From positions 1 through 5,423 of the forward strand of contig CAMKYP010000289.1 of NCBI GenBank assembly GCA_946477505.1: DNA of 5,423 nucleotides. The letters are read 5' to 3'. Each line of letters opens with the position of its first letter. Position 1 is the first letter of the stretch. Under the pieces are notes generated by a model. That model made no database searches and had not been told where the DNA came from. It was given only the letters and a program-made list of their open reading frames with translations. Position numbers and translations under genes: made by a program. Positions 1 through 4,705 of this stretch are shown here, piece by piece. This DNA comes from an uncultured Dechloromonas sp. Its GTDB lineage: Bacteria; Pseudomonadota; Gammaproteobacteria; Burkholderiales; Rhodocyclaceae.

Positions 1-1
1 T

Positions 2-551
2 CTGACGGATGAGCAATCGCGGATCATGCCGGTCGCCGGCGGTGGCTTTGAGCAGCCTATAACGCACAGGCCGCGGTCGATACGGGCAGCATGCTGGTTG
101 TTGTACCCGGCGTAACACAAGCCTGCAACGACAAGGAACAGGTATTGCCGATGCTCAAGCAGTTGGCGGCGCTGCCTGCCTCATTGGGGCAGCCGAAGGC
201 GCTCGTGGCGGACACGGGCTTTTATAGCGCCAGGAATGTCGACGCCTGTGAGGCGCAGGGGATTGACCCGTTCATTGCGGTGAAGCGGGACGAGCATCAT
301 CCTGGGCCGGAGAAACGCTTTACCGAGCCGGCGGCGTTGCCAGCGGATGCAACGCCCGCCCAGGCCATGACGCACAAGCTGAAAACCAAAGCTGGGCGGG
401 CGCTCTACGCCCTGCGCAAGCAAACCGTCGAACCCGTGTGCTGGGCTTTCGCCAGTTCTCCCTACGCGGCCTGAAGAAAGTCACGGGGGAGTGGATACTG
501 GTTTGCCTCGCATGGAATTTGAAGCGCATGGCCGTATTGCGTCCGCAGTAG
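2..551 (+). pseudogene. IS1182-family transposase, C-terminal part, two frameshifts
   Basis: The DDE transposase that cuts and joins the ends of its own insertion sequence survives here as a 3' fragment in three reading-frame blocks. Block 1 (2-55) gives a SRIMPVAGGGFEQ-type sequence. Block 2 (from 58, read from ATG 91 to a stop at 474) gives AVDTGSMLVV, the conserved VADTGFYS with a likely catalytic Asp, and the TVEPV segment with the likely catalytic Glu. Block 3 (441-551) gives LGFRQFSLRGLKKVTGEW and LVCLAWNLKRMAVLRPQ before TAG. Between blocks 1 and 2 one base is missing: CAG-GCC-TAT is expected and CAGCCTAT is seen. Between blocks 2 and 3 about 19 bases seem to be lost, removing the FGxxK part of the family motif; this is judged from memory of the family consensus. 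Both losses destroy the frame, so the gene is dead. The family call is fairly secure; the exact IS name is not known to me. Confidence 0.85.
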
Positions 552-629
552 CGAAAGCAAGGGGGAATCGTGCGTCTTCAAGTAAAAATAAGCGAATTTC
601 GGCCTCGCAAACTCAATTCTTTTGATCCG

Positions 630-656
630 GTCGGCTCAAGTCCGACAGGCTGCTAG
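630..656 (+). repeat. probable right terminal repeat of the IS1182-like element
   Basis: The sequence holds a short hairpin, GTCGG (630-634) pairing with CCGAC (642-646) around a 7-base loop, and continues AGGCTGCTAG. It lies about 80 bases after the transposase stop, where the IS end is expected. The left partner is outside the window, so this rests on position and general resemblance only. Confidence 0.4.
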
Positions 657-690
657 GTGGTTATGTGAGCTTCACGGCCTTTTAACCTCG

Positions 691-709
691 TTGTCAATCC
701 GGGGTGTGG
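691..709 (+). repeat. sfx-like shufflon recombination site, left
   Basis: TTGTCAATCCGGGGTGTGG matches the R64 shufflon sfx consensus GTGCCAATCCGGTNNNTGG, as I recall it, at 13 of its 16 specified positions, including the whole CAATCCGG core and the closing TGG. Its inverted partner is at 1123-1141. Read in the coding frame it gives C-Q-S-G-V-W, the joint between the constant and variable parts of PilV proteins. In known systems the tyrosine recombinase Rci acts at such sites to invert the DNA between them. Confidence 0.75.
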
Positions 710-1039
710 CAAAAGCTAGTGACGCAGGGCATCGTAACCGGCGGCTGCACCTGGGGATCGGCGTGGGGTACCGCAATAATTTGTGGGCTCGGCCAGGGAA
801 TGAGTTGTGCAGCCGGCAACAGCGTGCGGATCGTCACCTTTCATTCCACTGGCGGAATCGCACAATGGAATTCTGCCGGCACTTATGCGCACGGCTTTTG
901 CGTTTCCGGATACCCGTTATTCTGGACATGCGCCAGCCAGGAGCGCTGCCCAATGCTGTTAACCCCGGCACTCCAATTGGGCCACACCTCAAACCAATTC
1001 GATCCACCCCACGGGTCCGCAACAGCGATTGCACAGTAA
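692..1039 (+). CDS. PilV-type variable C-terminus, plus orientation (no own start)
   Basis: The frame begins inside the left sfx site with CQSGVWQKLVTQG, continues through a Gly/Cys-rich part (GGCTWGSAWG, then IICGLGQGMSCAAG, RIVTFHSTGG and AHGFCVSG) and ends at TAA, about 115 residues. A TAA at 683-685 closes the frame upstream. The only internal candidate start is the GTG at 704, which is the V of CQSGVW. I therefore read it as an exchangeable C-terminal module of a pilus-tip adhesin rather than a free gene. Several Cys residues fit a secreted, disulfide-bonded domain. The last 35 or so residues overlap the opposite frame and look less protein-like, so this tail may not be functional. Function is inferred from the sfx boundary, not from a recognised homologue of the variable part. 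Confidence 0.55.
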   Translation, partial: CQSGVWQKLVTQGIVTGGCTWGSAWGTAIICGLGQGMSCAAGNSVRIVTFHSTGGIAQWNSAGTYAHGFCVSGYPLFWTCASQERCPMLLTPALQLGHTSNQFDPPHGSATAIAQ

Positions 1040-1140
1040 AGGTGCCATCCGATATCGACGTAGCCCGTATTCGTTGATGCGAAGGAATACCACGAGAGGC
1101 TGTGCTGTTTGCTCTGGCGGGTCCAGCTCCCGGATTGACA
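883..1140 (-). CDS. PilV-type variable C-terminus, minus orientation (no own start)
   Basis: Read on the minus strand from the right sfx site, the frame gives CQSGSWTRQSKQ, then LSWYSFASTNTGYVD, IGWHLYCAIAV, a Trp-rich stretch (DPWGGSNWFEVWPNW) and ends QKPCA with TAA at 883-885, 85 residues in all. The many aromatic residues and a Cys pair suit a secreted binding domain, and the G-W-H-x-x-C-A pattern resembles what I recall from other PilV C-termini. There is no start codon near the joint and an in-frame TAG lies shortly upstream, so it would be made only after inversion brings it behind pilV. Its 3' 157 bases are antisense to the plus-strand C-terminus. The variable part is not matched to a named allele. 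Confidence 0.55.
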   Translation of the reverse strand, partial: CQSGSWTRQSKQHSLSWYSFASTNTGYVDIGWHLYCAIAVADPWGGSNWFEVWPNWSAGVNSIGQRSWLAHVQNNGYPETQKPCA

Positions 1141-1141
1141 A
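1123..1141 (-). repeat. sfx-like shufflon recombination site, right (inverted)
   Basis: On the minus strand this reads TTGTCAATCCGGGAGCTGG. It is the same as the left site except for the triplet AGC in place of GTG. It encodes C-Q-S-G-S-W in the minus frame. Differing triplets between sites are normal in shufflons, where they are thought to influence inversion frequency. Confidence 0.75.
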
Positions 1142-1202
1142 AATCGTCTTCCGTGGGCGAAAAGCTACCCATTTGTCTTGCTTCTTACTCAGAAAAAAAG
1201 TG
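1142..1202. other. non-coding gap between shufflon segment and HicB-like gene
   Basis: No gene is supported here. A run of seven A residues (T on the minus strand) sits just past the HicB-like stop, but no convincing stem precedes it on either strand. GGGCGAAAAGCTACCC offers only a 3-bp stem. Confidence 0.4.
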
Positions 1203-1424
1203 TTAAGCCAACTCCGTTGCCATCGGATCGATCATGAGCAATAGCCGATCATCAACCTGTTCCAGGTATTGATCTGGTGCCGGGATCGGTACCGAGTCAC
1301 GCATCATGTTCACGAGGCATCGGAGCAATACATCCTGAGCAGCCCGTATCGCGGAGTCCCGACAAGTGCCTGTGACAGTCATGTCATCAAAATCGAGCAA
1401 CCTTATCCGCACCGAATCATCCAT
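1203..1424 (-). CDS. HicB-like antitoxin, orphan, probably 5'-truncated
   Basis: The 73-residue reading from ATG 1424 resembles the small partial-RNase-H fold of HicB antitoxins (UPF0150). It runs VRIRLLDFDDMTVTGTC, where HicB has its F/PDxPG...TxGDT strand-turn, then a helix with SAIRAAQDVLLRCLVNMM, then the typical DSVPIPAP and a short strand pair ending LLLMIDPMATELA. HicB partners neutralise the HicA mRNA interferase. No HicA frame is visible on either side; it would normally lie upstream, where the ISL3-like element now begins. The frame stays open upstream and gives PYPATVES (to about 1448), which also looks like the normal HicB N-terminus. The native start was therefore probably a little upstream and may have been lost when the IS arrived at about 1470. 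GGA lies 4-6 bases before the ATG as a weak ribosome site. The protein is slightly short at the C-terminus too. It may be non-functional. Confidence 0.5.
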   Translation of the reverse strand: MDDSVRIRLLDFDDMTVTGTCRDSAIRAAQDVLLRCLVNMMRDSVPIPAPDQYLEQVDDRLLLMIDPMATELA

Positions 1425-1469
1425 GCTTTCCACGGTGGCAGGATATGGGATAAGATAATTAATGACGGT

Positions 1470-1498
1470 GGGTATCCGGATTTTCCGGTGGACGGACG
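1470..1498 (+). repeat. candidate left terminal repeat of the ISL3-like element
   Basis: The sequence begins GGGTATCCGGATTTTCCGG and is placed between the transposase stop and the HicB-like frame. The call depends on position and on my recollection that proteobacterial ISL3 ends begin GGGTAT; its partner was not found. If this is the edge, the flanking 8 bases (1462-1469, ATGACGGT) would be one copy of the target duplication. Confidence 0.4.
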
Positions 1499-1509
1499 GG
1501 GTTGAGGGC

Positions 1510-2883
1510 CTAAAACTGCCCTGAGTCGAAAAGCGCCTCCAGGGTGGACAGGTCGGTTCCCAGGTTGCCCTGCCGGGTCTGAATCTGTAGCTCGTATTCT
1601 GCCCTTTCTTCACAGACCATGCGTGACATGAGATACATGCGAGCCATGCCGACTTCCTCGAACTTTGGCTTCTTCTTGACCTTGACCTTGACCTTCTCCT
1701 GGATGGGCACTCGCTTTTGCAGCCGGTCAGTGAATAGCACCTTGGCCCGCAGGCGCTCGAAGGTGTAGCCCCGTCCATCTCGATACACCCGCCTGATCTT
1801 GGCGTTGAACGACTCGGTGAAGGCATTCGTTACACGCTCATCGTCGAAGTAGTTCAGGATGTAGGGCTTCCAGTTCCGGAAGGCGGTTTTCACGGGCCGG
1901 AAGGGCTTGGCAAGCTCATCCGGAATACTCGCCTCCCACGTCAGGTACTCGCCCCAAGCCTCTTCCTTGGTTTCCACCTCATAGACCTTGTAGAGCCGTT
2001 CCTTGAGGTCATAGGCAGCAGCCAGCAGCGGAAAGCTGTTGAGCCAGCCGGAGACGGTCAGGTGTTGTTCATCGTCCAGATCGGCTTGGCGCTTGGCAAA
2101 GAGCTTGTGGGCGCGTTTCAGCCCGAGGGAGTGCCGTTTCTTGTCCTGGTTGCCGATGCTGCGCCGGACAGCATCAAACGAGGCATTGGCCTTGCTGACG
2201 ACGTGGAACTTGTCCACCACGAGCTTTGCATCCGGCAACGCTTGCTGGACGGCGATCCGGTATGGACGCCACATGTCTGTGGCAACATGCGTGATCCGTT
2301 CCTTGTTCGGCAGGGAGTGAAGGAAGTTGGTGATCGACGTTCCGTAGCGGTCAGGCAGCATGTCGATTAGTGCCCGGCCCTGGATGTTGGTGAAGACCGC
2401 CCGGAAGCGCCCCAGCTTGATTTCATCGATGCCCAGCCAGACGGGCGTTTCCCGCTTGAACTCTTTCTCCAGTTCGGCCACATACTCATCGAAGACGTTG
2501 CGGACAGTCTTTTCGTCGATCCCTACCTGCTTGGCAATCTCGGCGTAGGTGTATTCAAGGCCCTGCCGTCCAACCCACTTGGCCAGGCGTTCGGTCATTT
2601 GCCGGGCTGTATCGACCTCGGGCACCATCGCCGTGAAGGTCTTTTTGCAGGGCTTGCAGCGCAGGCGTGGTACGTCGAGGTGTATGGCTACGCTTTTGCC
2701 GTGGGAAGGAAGGTCGCGGATGAATAGCGTTTTCAGAGCGTGGGCAACGGTTTCGTTGGAGCGCCCGCAGTGCGGACACAGCTTGGAAACGATGGTCGGC
2801 TCTGCTCTCACATGGTAGTCAGAATCCGTTTCCTTGAAGTCGAGCACCCGCAGGCCAGGGAGATTGAGGACATTGACGGGCAT
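1510..2883 (-). CDS. ISL3-family transposase, intact
   Basis: The 457-residue protein cuts and rejoins the ends of its element. Domains in order: an N-terminal zinc finger with Cys36-x2-Cys39 and Cys76-x2-Cys79; a helix-turn-helix around residues 112-131 (YAEIAKQVGIDEKTVRNVF) for end binding; and a DDE catalytic domain from about 148. The domain contains WLGIDEIKLGRF (Asp153), HVATDMWRPY (Asp203) followed by LVVDKFHVV (Asp224), and VTNAFTESFNAKIRRVYRDG (Glu357). Asp153, one of the middle two aspartates, and Glu357 are the likely catalytic triad. A Lys-rich stretch (KVKVKVKKKPK) lies near residues 397-407. No frameshift is visible and the length is normal for the family, so it could be active. 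There is no clear Shine-Dalgarno sequence before the ATG at 2883. It is transcribed divergently from the mntA operon, with about 105 bp between the start codons. Confidence 0.93.
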   Translation of the reverse strand: MPVNVLNLPGLRVLDFKETDSDYHVRAEPTIVSKLCPHCGRSNETVAHALKTLFIRDLPSHGKSVAIHLDVPRLRCKPCKKTFTAMVPEVDTARQMTERLAKWVGRQGLEYTYAEIAKQVGIDEKTVRNVFDEYVAELEKEFKRETPVWLGIDEIKLGRFRAVFTNIQGRALIDMLPDRYGTSITNFLHSLPNKERITHVATDMWRPYRIAVQQALPDAKLVVDKFHVVSKANASFDAVRRSIGNQDKKRHSLGLKRAHKLFAKRQADLDDEQHLTVSGWLNSFPLLAAAYDLKERLYKVYEVETKEEAWGEYLTWEASIPDELAKPFRPVKTAFRNWKPYILNYFDDERVTNAFTESFNAKIRRVYRDGRGYTFERLRAKVLFTDRLQKRVPIQEKVKVKVKKKPKFEEVGMARMYLMSRMVCEERAEYELQIQTRQGNLGTDLSTLEALFDSGQF

Positions 2884-2917
2884 GCTGCGCTTTGGCCGAA
2901 AGGGGCGAATTGTATGT

Positions 2918-2966
2918 TGCGTTTATGCGCTTGACAAATAGACGCAATGCGTCTAATCTTGACGCA
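2918..2966. promoter_or_regulatory. operator array: four TGCGTCTA half-sites
   Basis: A perfect 17-bp palindrome, TAGACGCAATGCGTCTA (2939-2955), lies between the -35 and -10 of the mntA promoter. Two more half-sites flank it, each with a single mismatch: TGCGTTTA at 2918-2925 and TTGACGCA (inverted) at 2959-2966. The inner pair and the outer right half-site also form an inverted repeat with a 3-bp gap. A repressor bound here would block RNA polymerase. Autoregulation by the TA products is the obvious inference, but the binder cannot be named from sequence. Confidence 0.7.
2931..2959 (+). promoter_or_regulatory. promoter of the mntA-hepT operon
   Basis: A perfect -35 hexamer, TTGACA (2931-2936), is followed by two overlapping -10 candidates: TAATCT (2954-2959) with a 17-bp spacer, or TCTAAT (2952-2957), closer to consensus but with a 15-bp spacer. 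The start of mntA follows about 30 bases later. The palindromic operator occupies the spacer. Confidence 0.65.
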
Positions 2967-2979
2967 GGCTTTCAAATTC

Positions 2980-2983
2980 GGAG
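2980..2983 (+). promoter_or_regulatory. ribosome binding site fixing the mntA start
   Basis: GGAG lies five bases before ATG 2989. The alternative in-frame ATG at 2947 lies inside the operator and upstream of the expected transcript start, so the shorter protein is preferred. Confidence 0.7.
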
Positions 2984-2988
2984 CGGCA

Positions 2989-3279
2989 ATGAAACCATCA
3001 CTGGCACTCGCCTCCCATCGGGAAGGCATCCGACGCGTCGTGGAATCCCACCGCGCCTGCAATCCCCGTATTTTCGGCTCGGTTGCCCATGGCGACGATA
3101 CCGAGGATAGCGACCTGGACATCCTCATCGACCCGACGCCGGAAACAACGCTGTTCGACATTGGGGCGATCCGACACGAGTTGCTGCAACTGCTCGGCGT
3201 GCCGGTGGATGTTCTGACTCCCAAAGCGTTGCCGGAGAAGTTCCGCGCCATCGTGCTTGCTGAGGCAGTGCCCGTATGA
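2989..3279 (+). CDS. mntA: MntA-type minimal nucleotidyltransferase antitoxin
   Basis: This 96-residue protein is the antitoxin of a HEPN/MNT toxin-antitoxin pair. The MNT signature is complete: GSVAHGDDTEDSDLD, which is G-S-x10-D-x-D with Gly30, Ser31, Asp42 and Asp44, then a third acidic residue at Asp74 in VPVDVLT. These bind the metal and nucleotide. In the studied Shewanella and cyanobacterial systems, MntA transfers AMP groups from ATP onto a Tyr of HepT beside its RNase motif and so silences the toxin. The N-terminal helix (residues 8-22) and the final helix are typical. The gene is first in the operon, under a strong promoter overlaid with an operator, and its stop overlaps the hepT start (ATGA), giving coupled translation. 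The order antitoxin-toxin is usual. It appears intact. Confidence 0.93.
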   Translation: MKPSLALASHREGIRRVVESHRACNPRIFGSVAHGDDTEDSDLDILIDPTPETTLFDIGAIRHELLQLLGVPVDVLTPKALPEKFRAIVLAEAVPV

Positions 3280-3665
3280 GCCGCGATCTGCAACGGCTCC
3301 CGGACTACTTGGCGCACATCCTTGAAGCCATCGAGCGCATTGATCGCTACACCGAGGACATGGACGAACTGGTGTTTCTGGACAACCAGATGGCTCAGGA
3401 TGCCGTGGTTCGCAATTTCGAGATCATCGGCGAGGCCAGCAACAACATCGAGAAGCACTATCCCGAGTTCGCCGCTGCCCACCCGGAATTGCCCTTGGCG
3501 TTTGCCTATCAGATGCGCAACGCCGTGGCTCACGGGTATTTCAAGGTGGATTTCGAGATCGTCTGGAAAACGATTCACAGCAACCTTCCGGAGTTGTGCC
3601 AGCAGGTTAAGGCGGCGCTGGAAACGATTCCGGTTCAACAAAATAGTTCAGGGATGACGCCGTGA
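3276..3665 (+). CDS. hepT: HepT-type HEPN ribonuclease toxin
   Basis: This 129-residue, mostly helical HEPN-domain protein (DUF86/HepT) is the toxin of the pair. The catalytic motif is complete: RNAVAHGY, Arg81-x4-His86-x-Tyr88, the R-x4-H-x-Y form in which the Tyr is the known site of AMPylation by MntA. Upstream conserved parts are DNQMAQDAVVRNFEIIGEAS (residues 36-55) and NIEKHYPE. HEPN toxins work as metal-independent RNases on a dimer interface and arrest growth; tRNA 3' ends are the target in one studied system. The start ATG overlaps the mntA stop by four bases. The last nine residues (QQNSSGMTP) after VKAALETIPV look like an added tail, and the stop overlaps the next gene's GTG. Confidence 0.93.
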   Translation: MSRDLQRLPDYLAHILEAIERIDRYTEDMDELVFLDNQMAQDAVVRNFEIIGEASNNIEKHYPEFAAAHPELPLAFAYQMRNAVAHGYFKVDFEIVWKTIHSNLPELCQQVKAALETIPVQQNSSGMTP

Positions 3666-4255
3666 ACTGCCAGCAACAAGCGCTGAAAGAGCGTTTTCGG
3701 GCGGCTGAGAACACCCTGTTGGCTGCTCTCAATGGATGGGACGGCGTAAAGGTGTCGGACGCGGAGATAACCGAGCTACGCCGTAACCTCATGCAGGCCC
3801 GACAGGCTTGCGAGGAACAGGGCGTCGAGGTCGAAACCCTCTGGGAATTCGCACAGAAGCGCCGGGAGATCGACGGGGTGCACGTCCGGCGCTACGCCGA
3901 GGAGCAATCCAGTATCACGCCCATGCTGCCTTATTTGCTGCGGCAACGGATCGGCTGGGCAGCAGGAATTTCTGCGAGTGTGATTGTTCTGCTGGAATGG
4001 ACCACGCTTGGCGGAATGCTGGGTGCCCTGGCTGCCGGTTTCGTCATCTTCGCCGTCGTTGAGGGCATTCTGGCTGATTTGTTCCCAACCCCGCAGATCC
4101 GCATCGCCCGTATGGCATGCGAGCTAGACGTGGATGTCTCTGACATCTGGCCGAAGGGAAGCACTGAGGTCGATGACTACATGCGCGGGTACAGGCGTCA
4201 CGAACGGCGAAGAGCGCTACGGGGCGAATCAACGGGATGGATCAAAGCTCGGTAG
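3662..4255 (+). CDS. two-helix membrane protein coupled to hepT
   Basis: I do not recognise this 197-residue protein. It starts at GTG 3662, overlapping the hepT stop as GTGA, with GGGA at 3651-3654 as ribosome site. Residues 1-90 are charged and mainly helical, rich in Glu, Arg and Gln, and may form a coiled coil. Two hydrophobic segments follow (about 98-114 and 116-136, SASVIVLLEW and LGALAAGFVIFAVV) with a very short turn, so both ends should be on the same side, probably the cytoplasm. The C-terminal 60 residues are polar and end very basic (RGYRRHERRRALRG). The overlap with hepT implies translational coupling, so the protein may be made in ratio with the toxin. A role in sensing or anchoring is possible but not shown. 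Confidence 0.75.
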   Translation: MNCQQQALKERFRAAENTLLAALNGWDGVKVSDAEITELRRNLMQARQACEEQGVEVETLWEFAQKRREIDGVHVRRYAEEQSSITPMLPYLLRQRIGWAAGISASVIVLLEWTTLGGMLGALAAGFVIFAVVEGILADLFPTPQIRIARMACELDVDVSDIWPKGSTEVDDYMRGYRRHERRRALRGESTGWIKAR

Positions 4256-4280
4256 AACGCAACGAATCATAGGAACCAAA

Positions 4281-4505
4281 ATGGCTGAAACCAAAAAAGA
4301 ACCGCTCATAACCATCAATGGCGTAACGCTTTCCGAACCACAAGCCATGCTGGTACGGGTCGCCGTTGCCACATTCCAGGCCAATGAATTATCGAATCCA
4401 GATGGTTTGGGCGGTGATGAGCATGGCCGCTTGCAGGCGAAGGTGTACGGCAACGCAGGGACGGAAGTGCTCACGATAATGGGCGGTGGACACCATAGGA
4501 ACTGA
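4281..4505 (+). CDS. small conserved-looking soluble protein, unknown function
   Basis: The protein has 74 residues from ATG 4281, with AGGA at 4271-4274, six bases upstream. A longer frame from 4134 would overlap the previous gene and lacks a ribosome site, so it is not used. The protein opens with Lys/Glu and then ITINGVTLSEPQAMLVRVAV, a strand-helix pattern seen in small proteins of phages and conjugative elements, followed by a Gly-rich part (LGGDEHGR) and a tail ending GGGHHRN. It has no transmembrane segment and no known catalytic motif. It lies 25 bases after the previous gene and one base before the next, in the same operon. Confidence 0.7.
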   Translation: MAETKKEPLITINGVTLSEPQAMLVRVAVATFQANELSNPDGLGGDEHGRLQAKVYGNAGTEVLTIMGGGHHRN

Positions 4506-4506
4506 C

Positions 4507-4671
4507 ATGCAACCAGTGAAAAAAGACAACCTGAACATCAAACCGCCGCTGGAAGTAATCGAGGGCGAAGAGGAACGTAAGCTCCGTGCCTGGAAGTCCG
4601 CAGCTTGGGCGGCGGTTGTGGTCGGGTTAATCGACCTCGTATACGAAATCACCAAGCATTTAGCTCACTGA
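4507..4671 (+). CDS. small single-pass membrane protein, 54 aa
   Basis: This begins at ATG 4507 with AGGA at 4497-4500 as ribosome site, inside the end of the preceding gene. Residues 1-30 are charged (EGEEERKLRAWK); residues 31-47 (SAAWAAVVVGLIDLVYE) form one membrane helix, and the tail is ITKHLAH. The positive charges just before the helix suggest a cytoplasmic N-terminus. The family is unknown to me. The site context CATAGGAAC repeats that of the previous gene exactly. Confidence 0.6.
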   Translation: MQPVKKDNLNIKPPLEVIEGEEERKLRAWKSAAWAAVVVGLIDLVYEITKHLAH

Positions 4672-4693
4672 GAGACTATCTAAATCACCATTC

Positions 4694-4698
4694 AGGGA
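4694..4698 (+). promoter_or_regulatory. ribosome binding site fixing the 109-aa gene start
   Basis: AGGGA is only one base from the ATG at 4700 but seven bases from the ATG at 4706, so the second ATG is the likely start. Confidence 0.6.
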
Positions 4699-4705
4699 AA
4701 TGAAT

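Larger units (their letters stand above)
1..656 (+). mobile_element. IS1182-like insertion sequence, right-hand part, decayed
   Basis: The stretch holds the 3' part of a DDE transposase gene followed by about 100 non-coding bases that end in a GC-rich sequence, AGTCCGACAGGCTGCTAG (640-656 region), resembling the terminal repeats I associate with this family. The left end lies outside the window, so the repeat cannot be paired. The exact right boundary is inferred, with CTAG at 653-656 as the likely edge. With the transposase broken twice, the copy should not move on its own. Confidence 0.6.
691..1141. mobile_element. orphan shufflon segment with two alternative PilV C-termini
   Basis: A 451-bp cassette is bounded by two inverted 19-bp sfx-like repeats. 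The repeats are identical in 16 of 19 positions, and the three differences fall exactly on the variable NNN triplet (GTG versus AGC). Each repeat opens an inward frame starting CQSGxW that has no start codon of its own, as expected of exchangeable 3' ends. In R64-type shufflons the segments lie downstream of pilV and Rci inverts them, so that one C-terminus at a time is fused to the pilin and sets recipient recognition by the thin pilus. Here neither pilV nor rci is visible, an IS end lies only about 35 bp to the left, and both frames are closed upstream by stop codons. The cassette is therefore probably a stranded segment, unless the rest lies left of the window. The length is in the normal range for such segments. 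Confidence 0.7.
1470..2910 (-). mobile_element. ISL3-family insertion sequence, right end not found
   Basis: It holds a full-length ISL3 transposase on the minus strand. The sequence from 1470, GGGTATCCGGATTTTCCGG, lies 40 bp past the transposase stop and looks like a terminal repeat of this family. An inverted copy is expected a short way beyond 2883 but I see none there, nor anywhere to 5423. Either this end is deleted or replaced, or the element extends past the window with extra genes inside, as in ISL3 relatives such as ISPpu12 that carry passenger genes. The right coordinate given is a guess. Confidence 0.55.

Noticed and set aside
622..1077. 151-aa plus-strand frame
   Set aside because: It begins in the IS end and crosses the sfx site in the wrong frame; Arg-rich shadow translation.
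834..1172. 112-aa minus-strand frame over the shufflon segment
   Set aside because: It reads through the sfx site in a frame other than CQSGSW and has no recognisable composition; the 883-1140 frame is the better reading.
1160..1203. Rho-independent terminator next to the seven-A/T run
   Set aside because: No stem longer than three base pairs precedes the T run in the needed orientation.
1269..1505. 78-aa plus-strand frame opposite the HicB-like gene
   Set aside because: No ribosome site and no recognisable pattern; the opposite strand has the HicB-like features.
1425..1826. Extension of the HicB-like frame to 207 aa starting at 1826
   Set aside because: The first part runs in another frame through the transposase gene and is low-complexity Arg/Ser-rich, so it is a shadow; only the last part is protein-like.
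2939..2955. The 17-bp palindrome as an IS end or target-site duplication
   Set aside because: It does not resemble the candidate end at 1470, and its position within a good promoter and its extra half-sites fit an operator better.
2947..2988. Longer mntA start at ATG 2947
   Set aside because: It lies inside the operator palindrome and upstream of the expected transcription start, without a ribosome site.
2808..3641. Long 277-aa open frame on the minus strand opposite mntA-hepT
   Set aside because: It is antisense to two genes with complete catalytic motifs and shows no recognisable domain; it is a shadow frame of GC-rich coding DNA.
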